A DNA stretch of 64,000 bases from NCBI RefSeq assembly GCF_900290235.1, contig NZ_OLMK01000014.1, positions 1 through 64,000 on the forward strand, in the 5' to 3' direction. Source of the DNA: Streptomyces sp. MA5143a. Lineage in GTDB: Bacteria > Actinomycetota > Actinomycetes > Streptomycetales > Streptomycetaceae. This document shows positions 51,492-60,665 of this stretch, one piece after another. Numbering within the stretch: position 1 is the first letter of the stretch; each line of letters begins with the position of its first letter. The notes beneath the pieces are model-generated. The model worked only from the letters and a program-made list of their open reading frames with translations, was not told where the DNA came from and made no database searches. The position numbers and the translations under genes are program-made.

Positions 51492-51861
51492 CGGCGGAGT
51501 TCTCCTCGGGGACGAACGACGGCGAGCGGTGTGCGGAACAAGCATCATCGATGGCGAGGCGGGGCCGGTCCGCGCACCACCTCGGCAACCGCTCAGCCTA
51601 GACGGATATCCACCCATGCCGCCCGGTTCATGTACCTGCCAGGAGTCGGACGTGGCCGAAACCTTGACAACGGGCCTGACCAGGCAGGAGATTGACGCGC
51701 GTAGAAACTCACGGGTAGCTACGGGGGCGAGACCCCGGCCTCCCCGGACGCCCCTCTCGGGCGTTCCGGCGTTCTACGCGCGTCACGCCGCCCCACCGGT
51801 ATCTGGCCACCCCCCGTCCACCCTCGTCCCGGCGCCCATGTACGTCCCCGGAGGGATTTCC
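51492..51861. promoter_or_regulatory. divergent promoter region before the secreted nuclease gene
   Basis: A 370-base gap between the divergent hypothetical protein and nuclease genes. It holds a hairpin CCGGACGCCC (51744-51753) with GGGCGTTCCGG (51759-51769, one bulge) about 92 bases before the TTG start. No PHO-box repeat was found here. Nothing else recognisable. Confidence 0.4.
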
Positions 51862-53688
51862 TTGCCGAGCAAGAGAACCGCGCGCATCGGCGCGCTGACC
51901 GTCGCCGCCATCTGCTCCACCGTCTCCGCCGTGGCTCTGACCTCGCCCGCCGCGGCGGACACCATACGCATCCACGACATCCAGGGCACCACGCGCACCT
52001 CGCCGCTCGCCGGCCAGCAGGTCACCGGTGTCGAGGGCATCGTCACCGGTGTACGGACCTACGGTTCGTCGCGCGGCTTCTGGATGCAGGACACCCGGGC
52101 GGACGACAGCCCGGCCACGAGCGAGGGCATCTTCGTCTTCACGAGCTCCACGCCGAAGGTTTCCGTGGGCGACGCGGTCACGGTGTCGGGCACGGTCGGC
52201 GAGTTCGTGCCGGGCGGCACTTCGTCCGGAAACCAGTCGGTCACCCAGCTCTCCCGCCCCACCGTCACCGTGGTCTCCAGTGGCAACGCCGTCCCGGCCG
52301 CGACCGTCATCGACGCCGCGTCCGTACCGAAGGCGTACGCCCCGGCCGGCGACTCCGCCGCGAACGGCTCGGTCAACGGGCTCACCCTCGACCCCGCCGC
52401 CTACGCCCTGGACTACTACGAGTCCCTGGAGGGCATGAACGTCCAGGTCGCCGACGCCCGTGTGGTCACGGCGACCGACGCGTTCACCGAGCTGTGGGTC
52501 ACCGTGAAGCCGCGGGAGAACGCCAGCCGCCGCGGCGGCACGGTCTACGGCTCGTACACCTCGCAGAACACCGGCCGGCTCCAGATCCAGTCGCTCGGCG
52601 CGGCCGCGGACTTCCCGAAGGCGAACGTCGGCGACGTCCTGACGGGCACCACCGAGGGCCCCCTGGACTACAGCCAGTTCGGCGGCTACACGCTCGTCGC
52701 GAGCAAGCTCGGCACCCTGGAGCAGGGCGGCCTGGAGCGCGAGACGACCCGTAAGCAGGCGCGCGGCGAACTCGCGGTGGCGACGTACAACGTCGAGAAC
52801 CTGGACCCCTCCGACACCACGTTCGCCGCCCACGCGGCCGCGATCGTGAACAACCTGAAGTCGCCCGACGTCGTGGCCTTGGAGGAGATCCAGGACAACA
52901 ACGGTGCCACGAAGGACGGTACGGTCGCCGCCGACCAGACGGTGAAGAAGCTGATCGACGCCATCGTGGCGGCCGGCGGCCCGACGTACGACTGGCGCTC
53001 CATCGACCCGGTCGACCTCGCGGACGGCGGCGAGCCCGGCGGCAACATCCGCCAGGTGTTCCTGTTCAACCCGGAGCGGGTGTCCTTCACCGACCGCGCG
53101 GGCGGCGACGCCACCACCGCGGTCGGTGTGACGAAGGCGTACGGCAAGGCCCGGCTGACCCTCTCGCCCGGTCGTATCGACCCGGCGAACGCCGCCTGGA
53201 CCAACAGCCGCAAGCCGCTCGTCGGCGAGTTCTCCTTCCGTGGCCAGTCGGTGTTCGTCATCGCGAACCACTTCTCGTCCAAGGGCGGGGACCAGGCGCT
53301 GCACTCGCAGTTCCAGCCGCCGGCGCGCAGCTCGGAGACGCAGCGCCATCTCCAGGCGACCGCCGTGAACACGTTCGTCAAGGAGATCCTGGCGAAGCAG
53401 AAGAACGCGAACGTCATCGCCCTCGGCGACATCAACGACTTCGAGTTCTCCGACACCGCCAAGCTGCTGGAGGACGGCGGCGCGCTGTGGTCCTCGGTCA
53501 AGTCGCTGCCGAAGAACGAGCGTTACTCGTACGTCTACCAGGGCAACGCACAGGTCCTCGACCAGATCCTGGTCAGCCCGTCGATCCGCCGTTCGTGCGA
53601 GTTCACGTACGACAGCGTGCACATCAACGCGGAGTTCCACGACCAGATCAGCGACCACGACCCGTCGGTGCTGCGGTTCCGCCCGTGA
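51862..53688 (+). CDS. secreted endonuclease/exonuclease/phosphatase-fold protein (ExeM/NucH-like)
   Basis: A 608-residue exported protein. The signal peptide (residues 1-40, TVAAICSTVSAVALTSPAAA) is followed by an OB-like domain (IHDIQGTTRTSPLAGQQVTGVEGIVTGV, about residues 45-290), then an EEP nuclease domain with VATYNVENLDPSD, VVALEEIQDNNG with the metal Glu, VIANHFSSKGG with the catalytic His, LGDINDFEFS and ISDHDPSVL. It probably degrades extracellular DNA to scavenge phosphate or nucleotides. TTG 51862 is chosen because GGAGGG lies 6 bases upstream; an ATG 24 bases earlier (51838) is possible. Confidence 0.87.
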   Translation: MPSKRTARIGALTVAAICSTVSAVALTSPAAADTIRIHDIQGTTRTSPLAGQQVTGVEGIVTGVRTYGSSRGFWMQDTRADDSPATSEGIFVFTSSTPKVSVGDAVTVSGTVGEFVPGGTSSGNQSVTQLSRPTVTVVSSGNAVPAATVIDAASVPKAYAPAGDSAANGSVNGLTLDPAAYALDYYESLEGMNVQVADARVVTATDAFTELWVTVKPRENASRRGGTVYGSYTSQNTGRLQIQSLGAAADFPKANVGDVLTGTTEGPLDYSQFGGYTLVASKLGTLEQGGLERETTRKQARGELAVATYNVENLDPSDTTFAAHAAAIVNNLKSPDVVALEEIQDNNGATKDGTVAADQTVKKLIDAIVAAGGPTYDWRSIDPVDLADGGEPGGNIRQVFLFNPERVSFTDRAGGDATTAVGVTKAYGKARLTLSPGRIDPANAAWTNSRKPLVGEFSFRGQSVFVIANHFSSKGGDQALHSQFQPPARSSETQRHLQATAVNTFVKEILAKQKNANVIALGDINDFEFSDTAKLLEDGGALWSSVKSLPKNERYSYVYQGNAQVLDQILVSPSIRRSCEFTYDSVHINAEFHDQISDHDPSVLRFRP

Positions 53689-53710
53689 CCCGCTGAGGGT
53701 TCCGGATCTT

Positions 53711-54454
53711 TCAGGGCTGGCTGAACACGCCGTTCAGCCAGCCCTTCCATGCCGCCTCGTCGGCCTCGGCGTCGGCACCCGGCGCGAAGTCGTGGACGCT
53801 GACACCGACGGGGTGGCCCCAGTGGCCGCGGCCGAAGAAGCGGATGAGGGCGTCGTCGGTGCGCAGCCCGAGGAAGTAGGGGTTGCGGTAGTCGACCACC
53901 GCGTCCAGGGGCTTCCCCTCGGGCCCCTCCGCCCGGACGCGCGCGCCCTCGGCGGTGTCGTCGGCGAGGCCGAGCGCCCGCGCGACGGCGGTGAACGCGC
54001 CGGCGGCCGAGGACGCCTCGGGCCCCTCGAACGTGGCGAAGGCGGTGAGCGGGCGGCCCGCGAAGCGCGTCAGGTACTGGCGCAGGGTGTGGAGGTAGAA
54101 GTCGGTGTGGCGGCCGGCGGCGTCGTACTGGTTGTCCCAGTCGTCGACGAAGACGCCGCTGTGCACGTACCGCACCCAGGCGCGGCGGCCCTCGTCGCGC
54201 GGCTCGATCGTGTAGTCGAGCTGATTGATGGTCTGCTCGGAGATGCCGTCGACGTCCTCCACCCGGTTGGTGTACCGGTGCGGCGGCTCCCAGGCGATGA
54301 CCTCGGAACCGAAGGGCCCCTTGCCGCCGACCCGCGGCTCGGGCGCCTCCATCGGCCACAGCCAGCCGCCGGTACCGCTGGTGACGGCGTCCCACACCTG
54401 CTCGGGCGTGGCATCGACCTCGAACTCTCGGGCGATCTCGAATTCCTTGGACAT
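53711..54454 (-). CDS. SRPBCC (AHSA1-like) domain protein
   Basis: A 247-residue cytoplasmic START/AHSA1-type protein with EFEIAREFEVDATPEQVWDAVTSGTGGWLWP at the N terminus, a second helix-grip region (YTIEPRDEGRRAWVRYVHSGVFVDDWDNQYD), and a C-terminal helix-grip repeat. It likely binds a hydrophobic ligand; the reaction is unknown. ATG 54454. It is placed 15 bases downstream of an ArsR-type regulator, the usual arrangement for AHSA1-type genes. Confidence 0.85.
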   Translation of the reverse strand: MSKEFEIAREFEVDATPEQVWDAVTSGTGGWLWPMEAPEPRVGGKGPFGSEVIAWEPPHRYTNRVEDVDGISEQTINQLDYTIEPRDEGRRAWVRYVHSGVFVDDWDNQYDAAGRHTDFYLHTLRQYLTRFAGRPLTAFATFEGPEASSAAGAFTAVARALGLADDTAEGARVRAEGPEGKPLDAVVDYRNPYFLGLRTDDALIRFFGRGHWGHPVGVSVHDFAPGADAEADEAAWKGWLNGVFSQP

Positions 54455-54469
54455 GGTGGCTCCTGAGTA

Positions 54470-55207
54470 CTACGGATGCGAGGGAGTTTCGAGGGCGGGG
54501 TCCCCGGCCGGGGATCCGGTCAGGGGGTGGGCCGGGCGGTCGGCCGGACGGTCGGCCATGCGGGCAGCCGTGGCCTCGGCGCCGGGCTCGGCGGTGGCCG
54601 CGCCCTCGTCCCCCGTCCCTGCCGGACGGGTGATCGCGGGGTGGACGGCGACGACGACGCGGTGCGCCCGGCCGCCCTCGGCGCCCGGAGCGTCGTACTT
54701 GCGGATGAGGGCGCCCACCCCGGCCGTCAGCTCCCGTACGAACGCGGCGCGGTCGGCCGCCGAGGCGAAGGTGACCTCGCCGTCGAGCGCGTAGGTCGCG
54801 AGCCGTTGCCGCGCCTTCGCCGCGCCGGTGATCAGCGACCCGACGTCACGGACGAGCCGGGCGCCGAGCGCGAGCAGCCAGCGCGCCGAGAGCTGGTCCC
54901 GGAAGCGGTCCGGGTCCGGCTGCACGGCGGCGAGCGCGAGCGGCGAGATCACGTACGACGCGGCGGTCGCCCGCATCAGCCGCTCGGTGACGTTGCCCTT
55001 GCGGCGCTCCTCCGCCAGTTCGACCAGGCCGTGCTGCTCCAGCGCCTTGAGGTGGTAGTTCACCTTCTGGCGGGGCAACCCGACCTTTCCGGCCAGCATC
55101 GCGGCGCTCGCCGGGCCGGCCGCCAGCTCCGCCAGCAGCCGGGCCCGTACGGGGTCCAGCGACACGGCCGCGGCCTCCGGGTCCTCGATCACGGTGACGT
55201 CCCACAT
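54470..55207 (-). CDS. ArsR-type winged-helix regulator
   Basis: A 245-residue regulator. The winged helix at residues 14-75 is VRARLLAELAAGPASAAMLAGKVGLPRQKVNYHLKALEQHGLVE; a helical region follows (FRDQLSARWLLALGARLV), then a Pro/Arg/Asp-rich tail from about residue 185 (ADRPADRPAHPLTGSPAGDP). There are no clear metal-binding cysteines. ATG 55207. Operon with the SRPBCC gene, 15 bases apart. Confidence 0.87.
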   Translation of the reverse strand: MWDVTVIEDPEAAAVSLDPVRARLLAELAAGPASAAMLAGKVGLPRQKVNYHLKALEQHGLVELAEERRKGNVTERLMRATAASYVISPLALAAVQPDPDRFRDQLSARWLLALGARLVRDVGSLITGAAKARQRLATYALDGEVTFASAADRAAFVRELTAGVGALIRKYDAPGAEGGRAHRVVVAVHPAITRPAGTGDEGAATAEPGAEATAARMADRPADRPAHPLTGSPAGDPALETPSHP

Positions 55208-55313
55208 GACTCCACCCTCTCACCGAAAACTTTTCTTGTCCAGACGATTCGAGTGTTCGGCTAGGGGACGTCCGACCGCCGACCTGTCGCTTCTCGCCCC
55301 TCCCCCTTCTGTC

Positions 55314-56018
55314 TCAGTCCGGGACGAGGCCGAGGGCGTACGCGTACCGGCTGACCGTGCTGCCCTTCAGCCCCGGCCAGGTCTGGACGCGGTGCCACGG
55401 TTCGGTGGCAGAACCGACGCCGTCGCCGTCCCCGGCGAGCGCGTCGATGTGGGCCTGGGCGCTCTCCCACTCGGCGTAGTTCAGGACCCGGGTGCCGTCG
55501 GTGCCGAGATGGAAGTGGGCGGCGATACCGCCGGGATGCTGGTTCGGGTCGGCGGCCAGCGCCTCCTCCACGGCGTCCACCCAGGCCCGCTGCCGGTCCG
55601 GATCCGGGGCGTCGAACTCGACGTCGACGATGACCACGCATCCCGGCACCCGCGTGTCGTGATCACCGCCGGTGAGACTGCGGTAGTGGCGGTAGCGCCC
55701 GAGCCGGACGCGCTCGATGTCCGGCACGGCGGTGTCGATCGCGTCGTTGCGTTCCTGCCGGCGGGTCCGCACGAAGGCCTCGTAGGCCTGCTCGTCGGCC
55801 CACTGCGAGTAGTGCAGCAGGGTGGAGCCGTCCTCGCCGGTGTAGAGGAAGTAGCCCAGCAGCCCTTCGGCGGGCCAGGGCCGCCCCAGCCAGGTGTCGG
55901 CCACGGCTTCGACGACCTGGCGTTGCCGCTGCGGCGTGCCGACCCGCCAGGTGCTGAAGAAGGGCGCCCCGACGCCGGGGCGGTCGAGGACGGGATGGAC
56001 ATCGGTACGACGGGTCAT
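55314..56018 (-). CDS. antibiotic biosynthesis monooxygenase (ABM)-like protein
   Basis: A 234-residue cytoplasmic protein with two ferredoxin-like ABM domains: APFFSTWRVGTPQRQRQVVEAV and LLGYFLYTGEDGSTLLHYSQWADEQAYEAFVR, then GCVVIVDVEFDAPDPDRQRAWVDAVEEALAA and IAAHFHLGTDGTRVLNYAEWESAQAH. Such proteins bind or oxidise small aromatics; the substrate is unknown. ATG 56018. Single gene. Confidence 0.82.
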   Translation of the reverse strand: MTRRTDVHPVLDRPGVGAPFFSTWRVGTPQRQRQVVEAVADTWLGRPWPAEGLLGYFLYTGEDGSTLLHYSQWADEQAYEAFVRTRRQERNDAIDTAVPDIERVRLGRYRHYRSLTGGDHDTRVPGCVVIVDVEFDAPDPDRQRAWVDAVEEALAADPNQHPGGIAAHFHLGTDGTRVLNYAEWESAQAHIDALAGDGDGVGSATEPWHRVQTWPGLKGSTVSRYAYALGLVPD

Positions 56019-56131
56019 GACGCTCTCCGAGGTTCGGTGCTCGACGGACGGACACCCCCACCCTTCAACCTCAACCAGGATTCAGGTCAACTCCGCGATT
56101 CGAGGCCAGAATTCGGGAGACCCGCCTGGTC

Positions 56132-57226
56132 ATGGACGAGAAGCGGTCCGACGCCGCGCAGGCGAACACGGGGGCGGTAACGGGGATGGGGTCGGGGGCA
56201 GGCGAGGGAACCGGGACCGGGGAGGGGCCCGAGGTGGCGGGCAGCCCGATCCGGCTGCCGAAGAGTTCCTGGTGGGCGGTGGTGCGGCGCACGGCCAAGG
56301 AGGTCCTGGACGACGATCTCGCGGACCGGGCGGCGGCGTTGACGTACTACGGCGTGCTGTCCCTGTTCCCCGCACTGCTGCTCACCGTGTCGCTGCTCGG
56401 TGTCGCCGGGCAGCGCACCATCGACGGACTCCTGGACAACATCGGCGACTTGGCGCCGGGCCCCGCGCGGGACGTGCTCCGGGACGCCGTCGTACAGCTG
56501 AGCGACAGCGGCGGAGGCACCGGTGGGGTGCTGGCCGTCGTCGGCCTGCTGACGGCGGTGTGGTCGTCGTCCGGTTACGTGGCCGCGTTCATCCGTGCCT
56601 CCAACGCGGTGTACGACCTGCCTGAGGGGCGGCCGGTGTGGAAGCTGACGCCGCTGCGGATCGCGCTGACCCTCGTGCTGATGCTGATGATCGCCGTGAG
56701 CGCGGTGATCGTGGTGTTCACGGGGCCGCTGGCCGAGCGGGCGGGCACGATGGTGGGGCTCGGCGACGCCGCCATCGCGGTGTGGGGCGTCGCCAAGTGG
56801 CCGGTGTTGCTGGTGCTGGTGACCCTGATGATCGCGCTGCTGTACTGGGCGGCGCCCAACGTCCGCGGCCGGGGCCTGCGCTGGGTCAGTCCCGGCGGGG
56901 TGGTCGCCACCCTGATCTGGCTCGTCGTGTCGGCCGGGTTCGCCGTCTACGCGGCCAACTTCGGCTCGTACAACAAGACGTACGGCACCCTGGCCGGCGC
57001 CGTCGTCTTCCTGGTCTGGCTCTGGCTGACCAACATGGCGATCCTCCTCGGCCTGGAGTTCGACGCCGAGCTGTCCCGCGAACGCGGCATCGTCCAGGGC
57101 CGTCCGCCCTCGGAGGAGCCGTACGTCGAGCCCCGCGACACACGCGCCTGGCCGCCGCGGCTACGTGCCCTGCGGGAGGCGAGGGCCCGAACGACGACCT
57201 CGCGGGACGTCGAGCCGATCAACTGA
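56132..57226 (+). CDS. YihY/BrkB-family membrane protein
   Basis: A 364-residue inner-membrane protein: a Gly-rich N terminus of about 40 residues, then six helices with the family motifs DRAAALTYYGVLSLFPALLL, VWSSSGYVAAFIRASNAVYD, PNVRGRGLRWVSPGGVVATLIWL, and VFLVWLWLTNMAILLGLEFDAEL. The function is not established (envelope or lipid-related in some bacteria; virulence factor BrkB in Bordetella). ATG 56132. Confidence 0.9.
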   Translation: MDEKRSDAAQANTGAVTGMGSGAGEGTGTGEGPEVAGSPIRLPKSSWWAVVRRTAKEVLDDDLADRAAALTYYGVLSLFPALLLTVSLLGVAGQRTIDGLLDNIGDLAPGPARDVLRDAVVQLSDSGGGTGGVLAVVGLLTAVWSSSGYVAAFIRASNAVYDLPEGRPVWKLTPLRIALTLVLMLMIAVSAVIVVFTGPLAERAGTMVGLGDAAIAVWGVAKWPVLLVLVTLMIALLYWAAPNVRGRGLRWVSPGGVVATLIWLVVSAGFAVYAANFGSYNKTYGTLAGAVVFLVWLWLTNMAILLGLEFDAELSRERGIVQGRPPSEEPYVEPRDTRAWPPRLRALREARARTTTSRDVEPIN

Positions 57227-57252
57227 GGGCGGTGCGGTGGGGTTCCCCCGGC

Positions 57253-58704
57253 TCAGGAAGCGGTGAAGTCCTGCGGCTCGAAGCGACCGACCTCGGCGCG
57301 AAGCCGGTCGGTGGACCAAGGCCAGCTGAAGCTGTTGCGGCCATTGGCGTCGAGGTAGTAGCTCCTGCACCCACCGGCGTTGTAGACGGTGCCGGCCAGC
57401 GCGGTCTGCAGCCGGGCGTTGTACGCGGCCTGCACGTCGTCGCGTACCTCCAGCACCGACCAACTCCGCTCCCGTGCGGCCTTGATGGCGCCCAGGACGA
57501 GGCCGAGCTGTGCCTCCAGAATGGCGAACGCCGACGAGTGCCCGGTGCCCAGGCCGGGGCCGAGGAGCAGGAAGGCGTTGGGGAAGCCCGCGACGACGGT
57601 GCCGAGGTACGCCTCGGGGGAGCCCTGCCAGCGGTCGGCGAGCGACTGGCCGGCGCCGTCTCGGACGAGGCCCGCGAGCGGCATGTCGAGGATGTGGAAG
57701 CCGGTGCCGAGGATGATCGCGTCCACCTCGGCGGCGCTGCCGTCGGCGCCGTGCACGGTGTTGCCCTTGACGGCGTGCACCTCGGCGGCGTGCACGTCGA
57801 CATTCGGTCGCCGCAGCGCGGGGTAGTAGTGGTTGGAGAACAGGATGCGCTTGCAGCCGATGGTGTAGTCGGGGGTCAGCTTGCGGCGCAGTTCGGCGTC
57901 GCGGACCGTGGCCCGCAGGTGGGCCCGTGCGACGGCCTGGACGCCACGCATCAGCCCGGGGCGCCGGAATCCACGTCCGAGCGTCTCCATGGCCCGGTAC
58001 TCCAGCCCCGCCACCGCGGCTCGCGCGCCCGGCAGGTGGCGCATCGCCCACCGTTCGGCCTTCGGTATGTGATGGTCCAGCTTGGGCAGCACCCACTGGG
58101 CGGTGCGCTGGAACAGATGCAGGCGGGCGACGTCGGGGGCGATCGCCGGGACGAACTGCACGGCCGAGGCGCCGGTGCCGATCACCGCGACGCGCTTGCC
58201 GCGCAGGTCGTAGTCGTGGTTCCAGCGCGCGGAGTGGAACACCTCGCCGGGGAAACCGTCGAGGCCGGGGACGTCCGGGACGTAAGGCTCGTTCCAGGGG
58301 CCGGCCCCGGCGATCAGGAACCGGGCGGTGAACTCACCGGCGTCGGTACGGACGAGCCAGCGGGCCTGGCCGGGCTGCCATCGCGCTTCGGTCATACGCA
58401 CCCCGAACCGGGTGTGCTCGCGCAGCCGGTACGTGTCGGCGACCCGCCGCACGTACGTGAGGATCTCCGACTGGTGCGCGTACACCCGCGTCCAGTCCGG
58501 GTTCGGAGCGAAGGAGTAGCTGTAGAGGCGGGACGGTACGTCGCACTGGCAGCCGGGATAGGTGTTCGCCCGCCAGGTGCCGCCGAAGTCGTCGGCCGCC
58601 TCGATGATCAGGAAGTCCCGGACACCGGCGCCGCGGAGCCTGGCGCCGGCGCCGACCCCGGAGATACCGGCGCCGACGACGAGGACCTCTACGTGTGTGC
58701 TCAT
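57253..58704 (-). CDS. FAD-dependent monooxygenase, Baeyer-Villiger type
   Basis: A 483-residue flavin monooxygenase. FAD-binding VVGAGISGVGAGARL near residues 9-23; NADPH-binding GTGASAVQFVPA; the Baeyer-Villiger fingerprint FPGEVFHSARW (F-x-G-x3-H-x3-W) lies between them, and GGTWRANTYPGCQCDVPS is the usual ATG-motif region. It oxidises ketones to esters in relatives; the substrate is unknown. ATG 58704 overlaps the stop of the patatin gene by 4 bases (ATGA). The pair lies divergent from a TetR gene. Confidence 0.9.
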   Translation of the reverse strand: MSTHVEVLVVGAGISGVGAGARLRGAGVRDFLIIEAADDFGGTWRANTYPGCQCDVPSRLYSYSFAPNPDWTRVYAHQSEILTYVRRVADTYRLREHTRFGVRMTEARWQPGQARWLVRTDAGEFTARFLIAGAGPWNEPYVPDVPGLDGFPGEVFHSARWNHDYDLRGKRVAVIGTGASAVQFVPAIAPDVARLHLFQRTAQWVLPKLDHHIPKAERWAMRHLPGARAAVAGLEYRAMETLGRGFRRPGLMRGVQAVARAHLRATVRDAELRRKLTPDYTIGCKRILFSNHYYPALRRPNVDVHAAEVHAVKGNTVHGADGSAAEVDAIILGTGFHILDMPLAGLVRDGAGQSLADRWQGSPEAYLGTVVAGFPNAFLLLGPGLGTGHSSAFAILEAQLGLVLGAIKAARERSWSVLEVRDDVQAAYNARLQTALAGTVYNAGGCRSYYLDANGRNSFSWPWSTDRLRAEVGRFEPQDFTAS

Positions 58705-59645
58705 GCCGCGATGCTCCTGTCGATGGCTCGCTTGAGGCGGTCGGGCGCGGTGCGCAGGGAGACGTCGAGCGTGGCCGCGCGCCGTCGTGGGTCCATGAAG
58801 TTGGCCCCCATCACGGCCAGTTCCTCCACCCCGGGCTCGATCCGGACGACGCGGCATCCCGCCGCACGCAAGAGGCGTTCCTCGGCGTCGACGGTCCGGG
58901 TCATCCAGCGGCGCAGGAGCCGTTCGAGACGGCTCAGGCCGGTGGCGGGTGCGCCCCCGGAGGTCGACATGGGAGCGACGATCACCACCTCGTCCAGCCC
59001 CAGGGGTACGAGGAGGTCCGCCGAGGTCGGGGACACGGCGCCGCCGTCGAGGTAGGTCCGCCCGTCGATCCGCACCGGCGGGAACCAGCCCGGGATCGCC
59101 CAGGACGCGGCGATCGCGCTGCCCAGGTCCGTGGCCGGAGCTCCCGGCGCGCCGAACGCGACCCGCCGGCCCGAGCGCGCGTCGGCCGCGACCAGCCAGG
59201 TGCGCGTGGAATCCGGCCACGGGCGGCCCTCCGCCAGCGCGGCACCGAATCGGTGCAGCCAACGCGCATCACCACGGCCGCGCGGCAGCAGCCCCACCAG
59301 CCCCGACCCCGGCGAGACCCGGCCGCGTACGGCAGCGGTCGCCAGCCCCGACCCCGGCAGCCCGGGCCACGGGACGGGAGGCAGCGCACCCGGGTGGGCG
59401 TGGACGTGTGCGAGTAGCACCGGGTCCGCGCCGGTCTCTCCCCGTACCGCCGCGAGCAGGTCGGACACGGACCGCCCGGAGCCGAGAGCGGACACGACTT
59501 CCGCCCCGGCGGACGTCCCCACCGACACCTCGGCGGTCCGCACGTCCCAGTCCAGCTCCGCTTCCACGGCGGTGAGCGCGGCGACCGTCCAGGCGAAGCC
59601 GAGCGTGCCGCCGCACCCGACCACCAGTGCACGCCGTGGAGCCAC
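58701..59645 (-). CDS. patatin-like phospholipase/esterase
   Basis: A 314-residue alpha/beta hydrolase-like patatin: oxyanion Gly-rich loop (LVVGCGGTLGFAWTV), nucleophile elbow GTSAGAEV near residues 43-50, and catalytic Asp in YLDGGAVSP. GTG 59645 is preceded by AGGGGGA. Coupled to the Baeyer-Villiger monooxygenase, so the pair may convert a ketone to an ester and then hydrolyse it (inference). Confidence 0.87.
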   Translation of the reverse strand: MAPRRALVVGCGGTLGFAWTVAALTAVEAELDWDVRTAEVSVGTSAGAEVVSALGSGRSVSDLLAAVRGETGADPVLLAHVHAHPGALPPVPWPGLPGSGLATAAVRGRVSPGSGLVGLLPRGRGDARWLHRFGAALAEGRPWPDSTRTWLVAADARSGRRVAFGAPGAPATDLGSAIAASWAIPGWFPPVRIDGRTYLDGGAVSPTSADLLVPLGLDEVVIVAPMSTSGGAPATGLSRLERLLRRWMTRTVDAEERLLRAAGCRVVRIEPGVEELAVMGANFMDPRRRAATLDVSLRTAPDRLKRAIDRSIAA

Positions 59646-59661
59646 AGATCCCCCTGGAATT

Positions 59662-59680
59662 CAGATATCAACGGTATCTG
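59662..59680. promoter_or_regulatory. TetR-type operator between divergent genes
   Basis: CAGATATC (59662-59669) and GGTATCTG (59673-59680), 8-bp arms with one mismatch and a 3-base spacer, in the 58-base gap between patatin and TetR genes. Fits a TetR palindrome controlling both. Confidence 0.68.
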
Positions 59681-59703
59681 GAAGCTAGCGGTATTCTGCA
59701 GGC

Positions 59704-60291
59704 GTGGCAAGACTGACCCGGACCGAGAGCCAGGCCCGCACCCGCGAACACGTCCTCGACACCGCGCACGACCTCTTCCTGCGCGACGGCTTCACGAAGA
59801 CGTCCATCGAGCGGGTCGCGGAGGCCGCCGGCTACTCGAAGGGCGCGGTGTACTCCAACTTCGCGACCAAGAACGAGCTTTGCCTGGCCGTCCTGGACCG
59901 CATCGCCCTGCAACAAGTGGCGTACATCGCCGCCGAGATGGGAGACGCGCCCCGCCTGGAGGACAGGCTCGCGGGATTCGCCCGGTGGGCCGAGCGGCAC
60001 ATAGGCGACAGCTCGTGGACCGCGCTGGAAGTCGAGTTCGCCACCGCCAACCGCCGCGACGCACACGTCTGCGAACAGCTCGCCCACCGACGGCGCGCCG
60101 TCACCGGGGCCCTCGCGGACCTCATCCGGGCTCAGATGCAGGAACTGGGCGTCACGCCCCACATGCCCGCGGACACCGCCGCCTTCGTCCTTCTCAGTCT
60201 CGGGATCGGCATCGGCGTCCAGCGCGCGTTCGACCCCACCGTCCCCGTACAGCCGCTCGTGGACCTGCTCCGTCAGGTCATGACCGGCTGA
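59704..60291 (+). CDS. TetR-family transcriptional regulator
   Basis: A 195-residue repressor: helix-turn-helix at residues 11-58 (TREHVLDTAHDLFLRDGFTKTSIERVAEAAGYSKGAVYSNFATKNEL) and an all-helical ligand domain. GTG 59704 starts 58 bases from the divergent patatin gene. It likely represses the patatin-monooxygenase pair and itself through the palindrome at 59662-59680; the inducer is unknown. Confidence 0.92.
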   Translation: MARLTRTESQARTREHVLDTAHDLFLRDGFTKTSIERVAEAAGYSKGAVYSNFATKNELCLAVLDRIALQQVAYIAAEMGDAPRLEDRLAGFARWAERHIGDSSWTALEVEFATANRRDAHVCEQLAHRRRAVTGALADLIRAQMQELGVTPHMPADTAAFVLLSLGIGIGVQRAFDPTVPVQPLVDLLRQVMTG

Positions 60292-60377
60292 CCCCGCCCC
60301 GGATCACGACGCCGAGCCCCACGGCGGCCGGCACCGGTTCCGTCGCCTCTCCGACCGGACCCGGGCGCCGCTCGTGA

Positions 60378-60665
60378 TCAATGGTAGTAATGCCGCCACA
60401 CGAAGACGCCGGTGGCGACGACGGCCACCCCCGCCCCGCCCACGATGACCGCTTCCCGGGGCACCCGCTCCCTCACGGAGTCCATGCGCGCGCGGGCGCG
60501 CGCCTTCACATCGGCCTTGGCGGCGAGTTCCTCGACCGTGTCGCCGAGCCGGGACCGGGTCAGCTCGATCTGCCGGCGGAGTTCGTCGGGGCCCTTCGCC
60601 CCGATGCTCTCCTTGGCTTCCGACCACCCCTTCGCACCACCGGACGCACCCATGGCCATCATCAT
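60378..60665 (-). CDS. DUF3618 family membrane protein
   Basis: A 95-residue protein: the DUF3618 part (ELRRQIELTRSRLGDTVEELAAKADVKARAR) and one C-terminal helix (AVIVGGAGVAVVATGVFVW). Function unknown; frequent next to holin-like genes in actinomycetes. ATG 60665 overlaps the upstream stop (ATGA), so it is coupled to the holin-like gene. Confidence 0.82.
   Translation of the reverse strand: MMMAMGASGGAKGWSEAKESIGAKGPDELRRQIELTRSRLGDTVEELAAKADVKARARARMDSVRERVPREAVIVGGAGVAVVATGVFVWRHYYH

Noticed and set aside
51600..51700. PHO box before the secreted nuclease
   Set aside because: GGTTCATGTACC occurs, but no second unit follows at 11 bases.
50926..51837. A 300-residue N-terminal extension of the secreted nuclease
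   Set aside because: It overlaps the opposite-strand hypothetical gene, is Ser/Ala/Pro shadow-like, and would bury the signal peptide and the GGAGGG ribosome site.
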